Positions 6,123-10,999 of a DNA stretch of 10,999 nt are shown in pieces. The notes beneath the pieces were generated by a model. It was given only the letters and a program-made list of their open reading frames with translations. It was not told the DNA's origin and did no database searches. A program made the position numbers and the translations under genes. The DNA lies in NCBI GenBank assembly GCA_004525885.1, contig SPBV01000039.1, positions 1 through 10,999 on the forward strand, written 5' to 3'. Each line of letters starts with the position of its first letter. The first letter of the stretch is position 1. The stretch is from Nitrosomonadales bacterium (GTDB lineage Bacteria; Pseudomonadota; Gammaproteobacteria; Burkholderiales; Nitrosomonadaceae).

Positions 6123-8543
6123 ATGATAAATATTGAAATCGATGGTAAGCAGGTATCAGTACCCAAAGGTGGGACCGTCATGGACGGTGCCAATCAGTTG
6201 GGCATATACATACCACATTTTTGCTATCACAAGAAACTGTCTATTGCAGCAAACTGTCGTATGTGCCTAGTGCAAGTGGAGAAAGCACCTAAGCCTTTGC
6301 CAGCTTGCGCCACATTTGCTGTTGAAGGCATGAAGGTATCCTCACACAGCGAACAGGCAATTACAGCACAGAAAGGAGTGATGGAGTTTTTGCTCATTAA
6401 TCATCCACTAGATTGTCCAATTTGTGATCAAGGTGGTGAATGTCAGTTGCAGGATCTGGCGGTAGGCTATGGAGCAAGCGCATCACGATATACAGAATCT
6501 AAGCGTGTTGTAGCAAACAAAAATCTTGGCCCACTTATTTCAACAGATATGACTCGCTGTATCCATTGTACGCGTTGTGTACGTTTTGGTCAGGAAATTG
6601 CTGACATTATGGAACTAGGTATGGCTGGCCGTGGAGAGCATGCAGAAATTTTGTCATTTGTTGGCAGTACGGTGGATTCCGAATTATCTGGCAACATGAT
6701 TGATCTCTGTCCGGTGGGGGCACTTGTCAGTAAGCCGTTTAGATATTCTGCTCGTACTTGGGAGTTATCTCGTAGAAAATCTATAAGCCCACATTGTGGT
6801 CTTGGCTCTAATTTAATGGTACAGGTAAAACAGAATCGTGTAATGCGTGTATTGCCACGTGATAATGAAGAGATTAACGAGTGCTGGTTATCAGACAAAG
6901 ATCGTTTTTCCTATGAGGGCCTTAATTCTGAGGATCGTCTAACCACACCCATGATAAAACATGGCGGACAATGGCAGGAGTGTGATTGGCAAACTGCACT
7001 TGAATTTATTGCTAACGGGCTAAAAGATGTAAAAGAAAAATTCGGCGCACAGAGTATTGGTGCATTAGCCTCTCCCCACAGTACACTAGAAGAATTATAT
7101 CTGCTACAAAAACTAATTCGGGGATTGGGTAGTGAGAATATAGATCATAGGTTACGCCAATCAGATTTTAGTGCGGATGGGCATATGAAGGGTGTGCCCT
7201 GGTTAGGTATGAATATTGCCGATATTTCGGATCTCAAATCAATACTGATCATAGGTAGCAACTTACGTAAGGATCACCCACTTATTGCACAGCGCTTACG
7301 TAGGGCAGTGAAGCAAGGGGCAGAATTAAATCTGATAAACCCGGTTAGTGATGATTCGCTTACAGATGTGGCTAATCAAGCTATTGTTTCTCCTTTCAAA
7401 ATGGTAGTAATACTTGCACAAGTTTTGAAAGTTATAGTTGAGTTAAAGAAAGAAAGGCTTCCTGATGATGTGAAGTACGTAGTTGGAGCCATCGATGATA
7501 TAACTGATACTTCACGTTCGATAGCAGTAAGTCTGATAAGTAATAATCCGGCCTCTGTTTTTCTCGGTAATTTGACGCAGCATCACCCACAATATGCAGA
7601 TATCCATATACTGGCTCAGTACATTGCACAATTCTCGGGAGTAGGTTTTGGTATTCTAGGAGAAGCTGCAAACAGTGTTGGAGCTTACCTAGCGGGAGCA
7701 GTGCCTATGAGCAGTTGTGTAGGGGTATTATCAAATAATGGATACAACGCCTCACAAATGTTGGGAATAAATGCTGAGACGCCCACCATCCCTCCATGCC
7801 GAGCTTACATGTTGTTGAATCTTGAGCCAGAACTCGATACTTATAATCCACAAGTTGCAATAAAAACATTGGATGCAGCGGATCTGGTTATCATGATGAG
7901 TACATACAAGATCAATACCTCAGCTAACGTAGATTACGCCGATGTAATACTTCCAATTTCTCCGTTTACTGAAACTTCAGGTACTTTTATCAACACAGAA
8001 GGCCGTGCGCAAAATTTTAATGGGGTAGTAGCCCCACTTGGTGACACTCGTCCTGCATGGAAAATATTGAGAGTACTGGGTAACCTACTGCAACTTGAGG
8101 GATTTGATTTTGATACTCCTGAAAAAGTGTACGCGGAGGTCATTCCTCTCGATAGTGACATCAAGAAGAATTTGGATAACAGGTTAAATAACTTTACAGC
8201 GAGAGAACTTAGGCTGGAAAGTGACAGCATTCAACGTATTGCTGAGGTGCCGATTTATCAAGCTGACCCTATTGTGCGACATGCAGAGTCATTGCAACTC
8301 ACCCGTGATGCTGCTGAAGAACCAGTAGCATGGATGTCAGGTAACTTACTAGAGAGGCTAGGTTTGTGTGTGGGAGACAAAGCAGGACTAAAGCAAGGTG
8401 AGGGCGAGGTGTTTCTAAGAGTAGACTGTGATGACAAACTTCCACCCAATTGTGTTCGCCTAGTTTCTGCACACCCAATGACCGCGAAGCTGGGAGATAT
8501 GTTTGGCGAAATTACAGTAAAAAAACGTGATGGGCAGAGTTAG
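6123..8543 (+). CDS. nuoG: NADH-quinone oxidoreductase subunit G (75-kDa subunit)
   Basis: Largest peripheral-arm subunit (homologue of NDUFS1), carrying the iron-sulfur chain after NuoF. The N-terminal ferredoxin domain has [2Fe-2S] N1b ligands Cys34, Cys45, Cys48 and Cys62. HPLDCPICDQGGEC gives His94, Cys98, Cys101 and Cys107, the His-ligated N5 cluster. Cys146, Cys149, Cys152 and Cys196 (CIHCTRC, DLCPVGAL) bind the next [4Fe-4S] cluster. Residues from about 220 on form the molybdopterin-oxidoreductase-like domain, without cofactor in complex I. At the place of the N7 cluster of E. coli only Cys225 and Cys254 remain (SPHCGLGS, INECWLSD), so N7 is predicted absent, as in mitochondria. The ATG at 6123 is the only sensible start: TAA at 6108-6110 blocks the frame upstream. 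The 806-residue length is near the family norm. No ribosome site is visible. Confidence 0.97.
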   Translation: MINIEIDGKQVSVPKGGTVMDGANQLGIYIPHFCYHKKLSIAANCRMCLVQVEKAPKPLPACATFAVEGMKVSSHSEQAITAQKGVMEFLLINHPLDCPICDQGGECQLQDLAVGYGASASRYTESKRVVANKNLGPLISTDMTRCIHCTRCVRFGQEIADIMELGMAGRGEHAEILSFVGSTVDSELSGNMIDLCPVGALVSKPFRYSARTWELSRRKSISPHCGLGSNLMVQVKQNRVMRVLPRDNEEINECWLSDKDRFSYEGLNSEDRLTTPMIKHGGQWQECDWQTALEFIANGLKDVKEKFGAQSIGALASPHSTLEELYLLQKLIRGLGSENIDHRLRQSDFSADGHMKGVPWLGMNIADISDLKSILIIGSNLRKDHPLIAQRLRRAVKQGAELNLINPVSDDSLTDVANQAIVSPFKMVVILAQVLKVIVELKKERLPDDVKYVVGAIDDITDTSRSIAVSLISNNPASVFLGNLTQHHPQYADIHILAQYIAQFSGVGFGILGEAANSVGAYLAGAVPMSSCVGVLSNNGYNASQMLGINAETPTIPPCRAYMLLNLEPELDTYNPQVAIKTLDAADLVIMMSTYKINTSANVDYADVILPISPFTETSGTFINTEGRAQNFNGVVAPLGDTRPAWKILRVLGNLLQLEGFDFDTPEKVYAEVIPLDSDIKKNLDNRLNNFTARELRLESDSIQRIAEVPIYQADPIVRHAESLQLTRDAAEEPVAWMSGNLLERLGLCVGDKAGLKQGEGEVFLRVDCDDKLPPNCVRLVSAHPMTAKLGDMFGEITVKKRDGQS

Positions 8544-8545
8544 GG
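8542..8545 (+). promoter_or_regulatory. Ribosome binding site selecting the nuoH ATG
   Basis: AGGG overlaps the nuoG stop codon and lies 7 nt before ATG 8553. The TTG immediately before it (8550) is also in frame but would be only 4 nt away, so ATG is preferred. Confidence 0.5.
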
Positions 8546-8552
8546 TTCATTG

Positions 8553-9653
8553 ATGATATACGCACAACAGCTATTCGGACAGTTTTTCGGGATAGAGTGG
8601 GGGCCAATGTTATTCTCGCTTGCCAAGAATTTGCTTTTAATTTTTGCTATTGTGCTTCCATTATTGCTTGGTGTGGCATATCTCACATTTGCAGAGCGTA
8701 AGATCATCGCTTCTATGCAGATTCGTGTCGGACCTAATCGAGTAACCTTCTTCGGTATTCCTTGGTTAGCTGGTTGGGGTCAGCCTATCGCAGATGCGGT
8801 CAAGGCAATGATGAAAGAGATTATCGTGCCTAGTGGTGCCAACAAGTTTTTGTTTGTGTTGGGGCCTGTTCTAACTATTGCACCTGCTTTAGCAGCATGG
8901 GCGGTAGTGCCTTTTTCGCCAGAAATGGTTTTAGCCGATATCAATGCTGGATTACTTTACATTCTAGCGATGACTTCCATGGGTGTTTATGGCGTTATCA
9001 TCGCAGGTTGGGCATCCAATTCCAAGTATGCCTTTCTCGGCACAATGCGCACTGCTGCTCAAGTTGTCTCGTACGAGCTAGCAATGGGATTTGCGTTGGT
9101 ATGTGTACTGATGATGTCACAGAGTTTAAATTTAGGTGATATTGTTAGAGGTCAACAAGGTGGAAGTCTGGTCAACTGGTATTTGATTCCATTGTTCCCC
9201 ATGTTTCTAGTGTACTTTATTTCTGGTGTAGCAGAAACAAACCGTGCGCCTTTTGATGTAGCTGAAGGTGAGTCGGAAATAGTTGCTGGCTTTCATGTTG
9301 AGTATTCTGGTATGGCGTTTACAGTATTTTTCCTAGCTGAATACGCTAATATGATTTTGGTTGCAACTCTTGCTAGTATTATGTTCTTGGGCGGTTGGTT
9401 GCCACCGCTGAATATGGTTCCATTTACCCTGATTCCTGGGTTTATATGGTTACTATTAAAAATTGCATTTCTACTATTTTGTTTTCTTTGGTTTCGTGCC
9501 ACTTTTCCACGTTATCGCTATGATCAGATCATGCGCCTTGGCTGGAAAGTATTCATACCTATTACGTTGGTATGGATTGTTCTGCTGGGCGGGGTGATGC
9601 AATTGCCATCATCGCTGCTAGGTATGTTTCCGCTCAATTTGTGGTTTCACTGA
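8553..9653 (+). CDS. nuoH: NADH-quinone oxidoreductase subunit H
   Basis: Membrane subunit (homologue of ND1) that anchors the peripheral arm and forms the quinone entry chamber with NuoB and NuoD. The 366-residue protein has about eight hydrophobic segments. Signatures are the first-loop motif FAERKIIASMQIRVGPNRV (46-64), QPIADAVK (77-84), and the acidic loop AETNRAPFDVAEGESEIVAGFHVEYSG (227-253), with Glu238, Glu240 and Glu242 lining the quinone-side proton path known for this family. Between GPNRV and QPIADA there are twelve residues (TFFGIPWLAGWG), roughly six more than the usual short GPxGxx-like linker; this may be lineage-specific. Start chosen at ATG 8553 over TTG 8550 because of the AGGG upstream. 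nuoG ends 9 nt before; nuoI begins 14 nt after. Confidence 0.97.
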   Translation: MIYAQQLFGQFFGIEWGPMLFSLAKNLLLIFAIVLPLLLGVAYLTFAERKIIASMQIRVGPNRVTFFGIPWLAGWGQPIADAVKAMMKEIIVPSGANKFLFVLGPVLTIAPALAAWAVVPFSPEMVLADINAGLLYILAMTSMGVYGVIIAGWASNSKYAFLGTMRTAAQVVSYELAMGFALVCVLMMSQSLNLGDIVRGQQGGSLVNWYLIPLFPMFLVYFISGVAETNRAPFDVAEGESEIVAGFHVEYSGMAFTVFFLAEYANMILVATLASIMFLGGWLPPLNMVPFTLIPGFIWLLLKIAFLLFCFLWFRATFPRYRYDQIMRLGWKVFIPITLVWIVLLGGVMQLPSSLLGMFPLNLWFH

Positions 9654-9657
9654 GACT

Positions 9658-9664
9658 GGAGAGG
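9658..9664 (+). promoter_or_regulatory. Strong ribosome binding site deciding the nuoI start
   Basis: GGAGAGG in the 14-nt gap after nuoH is the best Shine-Dalgarno match in the cluster and stands just before ATG 9668. It rules out the longer in-frame reading that would begin near 9572 within nuoH. Confidence 0.75.
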
Positions 9665-9667
9665 TTG

Positions 9668-10156
9668 ATGAGTCGTATAAGGGATTTTTTCAGTACCTTT
9701 CTTTTGTTTGAGTTGGTCAAAGGCATGATGCTTACTGGGCGATATTTGTTTGCACGAAAAATTACAGTACATTTTCCTGAAGAGAAGACGCCACAATCAC
9801 CCCGTTTCAGAGGTTTGCATGCGTTACGAAGATACCCTAATGGGGAGGAGCGTTGCATTGCCTGTAAGTTATGTGAAGCAGTATGTCCAGCATTAGCGAT
9901 TACTATTGATTCTGAGCAACGTGATGATGGAACTCGTCGTACAACTCGCTATGACATCGATCTTACAAAGTGCATATTCTGCGGTTTCTGTGAGGAGTCC
10001 TGCCCGGTAGATGCTATCGTTGAAACTCATGTTCTTGAATATCATGGAGAGAAACGAGGCGATCTGATCTATACCAAAGACATGCTGCTGGCAGTTGGAG
10101 ATAGATATGAAGAACAGATAGCAAAGGATAGAGAAGCGGATGCGCGTTATCGATGA
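9668..10156 (+). CDS. nuoI: NADH-quinone oxidoreductase subunit I, two [4Fe-4S] clusters
   Basis: Ferredoxin-like peripheral-arm subunit (homologue of TYKY/NDUFS8) that carries clusters N6a and N6b and relays electrons from NuoG to NuoB. The 162-residue protein has an amphipathic N-terminal segment (about 8-28) that lies against the membrane arm, then the two ferredoxin motifs: Cys63, 66, 69 and 73 in CIACKLCEAVCP, and Cys102, 105, 108 and 112 in CIFCGFCEESCP. The frame stays open back to about 9572 inside nuoH, but that extension would double-code with conserved nuoH sequence and has no family counterpart. ATG 9668 has a strong ribosome site and gives the usual family length. nuoJ begins 17 nt downstream. 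Confidence 0.97.
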   Translation: MSRIRDFFSTFLLFELVKGMMLTGRYLFARKITVHFPEEKTPQSPRFRGLHALRRYPNGEERCIACKLCEAVCPALAITIDSEQRDDGTRRTTRYDIDLTKCIFCGFCEESCPVDAIVETHVLEYHGEKRGDLIYTKDMLLAVGDRYEEQIAKDREADARYR

Positions 10157-10173
10157 TTTGTTATTAAGGACAT

Positions 10174-10779
10174 ATGAATTTTCTAGAACCAATTTTTTAT
10201 TTATTTTCTACAATACTTGTGCTTTCTGCGTTAGGTGTTATTACATCTCGTAACCCGGTGCATGCGGCGTTGCTTCTGGTTTTGGCATTTTTTACTTCTG
10301 CAGGGTTATGGTTATTACTAGGTGCGGAGTTTCTCGCAATTACACTGGTGTTGGTGTACGTAGGGGCAGTAATGGTGTTATTCCTATTTGTGGTAATGAT
10401 GTTAGATATTAACCTTGAACGTTTGCGAGAAGGCTATTGGAAATGGTTCCCATTCGGAGCACTCTTAGCTGTAGTGATGGCTGCTGAAGTGTCAATGGTT
10501 CTGATAAATAAGAGTTTCGGTATTGATCAAATTCCTATTCCGTTGCCACATGCTCCTGATTACAGTAACACCAAGGAGCTGGGTCGTTTGATTTATACCG
10601 AATATGTTTATGCTTTTGAATTGGCAGCGGTGATTTTGCTGGTAGCGATGGTTGCTGCTATTGCATTAACTTTACGCGGTCGCTCAAGTAGAAAATTTTT
10701 AGATCCAGCTCAGCAGGTGGCAGTGAAGCGGAAGGATAGAGTACGGATAGTATCAATGCCATCCGAGAAAAAAGAATAA
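10174..10779 (+). CDS. nuoJ: NADH-quinone oxidoreductase subunit J
   Basis: Membrane-arm subunit (homologue of ND6) next to NuoK, part of the coupling region between the quinone site and the antiporter-like subunits. The 201-residue protein has about five hydrophobic segments (roughly 5-23, 29-49, 53-77, 92-112 and 146-167). The third contains the family signature LVYVGAVMVLFLFVVMML (60-77), the helix known to carry a pi-bulge that changes during turnover. NPVHAALLLVLAFF (27-40) is the other conserved element. The C-terminal 30 residues are hydrophilic and basic. AAGGA at 10166-10170 lies only 3 nt from the ATG, a tight but usable spacing. nuoK follows after 47 nt. Confidence 0.96.
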   Translation: MNFLEPIFYLFSTILVLSALGVITSRNPVHAALLLVLAFFTSAGLWLLLGAEFLAITLVLVYVGAVMVLFLFVVMMLDINLERLREGYWKWFPFGALLAVVMAAEVSMVLINKSFGIDQIPIPLPHAPDYSNTKELGRLIYTEYVYAFELAAVILLVAMVAAIALTLRGRSSRKFLDPAQQVAVKRKDRVRIVSMPSEKKE

Positions 10780-10812
10780 CGAACTATAGCAATGTTTTAT
10801 TGTTTTTCAAAT

Positions 10813-10818
10813 AAGGGG
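10813..10818 (+). promoter_or_regulatory. Ribosome binding site supporting the TTG start of nuoK
   Basis: AAGGGG is a good Shine-Dalgarno match 8 nt before TTG 10827. It fixes the start at TTG, since no ATG lies at this position and the family N-terminus begins here. Confidence 0.7.
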
Positions 10819-10826
10819 TAATTCGC

Positions 10827-10999
10827 TTGATATCGTTGTCCCATTACCTGGTACTTGGTGCGATTCTATTTTCTATTGGCATAGTCGGCATTTTCCTTAA
10901 CAGGAAGAATGTGATTATTTTGTTGATGGCAATTGAGTTGATGTTGCTAGCGGTGAATATGAATTTTGTAGCGTTTTCGCACTATCTACAAGATATATC
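10827..10999 (+). CDS. nuoK: NADH-quinone oxidoreductase subunit K, 5' part
   Basis: Small membrane-arm subunit (homologue of ND4L, MrpC-like) that contributes to proton translocation beside NuoJ and NuoN. Only the first 57 codons are present; the window ends inside the gene, which in the family encodes about 100 residues. The visible part begins ISLSHYLVLGAILFSIGIVG after the initiator, continues with the loop FLNRKN (23-28), and then has the second helix with LLMAIELMLLAVNMN. Glu37 in this helix corresponds to the essential membrane glutamate (Glu36 in E. coli NuoK). The start is TTG, backed by the ribosome site at 10813-10818 and by the normal N-terminus of relatives. nuoL, nuoM and nuoN are expected to follow. 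Confidence 0.95.
   Translation, partial: MISLSHYLVLGAILFSIGIVGIFLNRKNVIILLMAIELMLLAVNMNFVAFSHYLQDI

Noticed and set aside
9572..9667. N-terminal extension of nuoI reaching back into nuoH
   Set aside because: The frame is open but encodes no known NuoI sequence, double-codes with the nuoH C-terminus, and the strong ribosome site at 9658-9664 points to ATG 9668.
1..10999. Novel defence, mobile or biosynthetic system
   Set aside because: All coding capacity on the plus strand is taken by recognisable housekeeping genes in a conserved order. No transposase, integrase, direct-repeat array, toxin-antitoxin pair or region of deviating composition is seen.

Overview
The window is a compact, plus-strand stretch of ordinary bacterial housekeeping DNA: tpiA, secG, a leucine tRNA gene, and then the first eleven genes of a respiratory complex I operon, nuoA to nuoK, with nuoK cut by the right edge. 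Separate nuoC and nuoD genes, the tpiA-secG-tRNA-Leu-nuo order, a mitochondrial-type NuoG without the extra N7 cluster ligands, and the protein sequences all point to a betaproteobacterium. The moderately AT-rich base composition and the protein flavour would suit a Nitrosomonadales-type lineage. That placement is inference from memory, not a database match.

Layout. Positions 1-108 hold a short leader with a plausible sigma-70 promoter. tpiA (109-864) and secG (882-1244, TTG start) follow closely. A gap of about 80 nt carries an AT-rich extended -10 element and leads into tRNA-Leu(GAG) with an encoded CCA end (1328-1412). After about 80 nt without a clear signal, nuoA begins and the complex I genes run with spacings from a 4-nt overlap (nuoE/nuoF) to 92 nt (nuoF/nuoG). 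Genes of the peripheral arm (nuoB, C, D, E, F, G, I) supply the NADH site, FMN, the iron-sulfur chain and the quinone-facing subunits. nuoA, H, J and K encode membrane-arm subunits. The antiporter-like subunits NuoL, M and N are expected beyond the right edge.

Working together: NuoE-F-G oxidise NADH, electrons pass through NuoG, NuoI and NuoB to quinone at the NuoB-NuoD-NuoH interface, and NuoA-H-J-K link this to proton translocation. tpiA serves central carbon metabolism and secG serves protein export. They are neighbours by conserved gene order rather than by shared function.

I found no undescribed system, mobile element, CRISPR array or prophage. The one striking anomaly is in tpiA: the otherwise well-conserved triosephosphate isomerase has threonine (codon ACA, 139-141) where the near-invariant catalytic lysine belongs. 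This is either a single-base error or mutation, or a disabled or altered enzyme.
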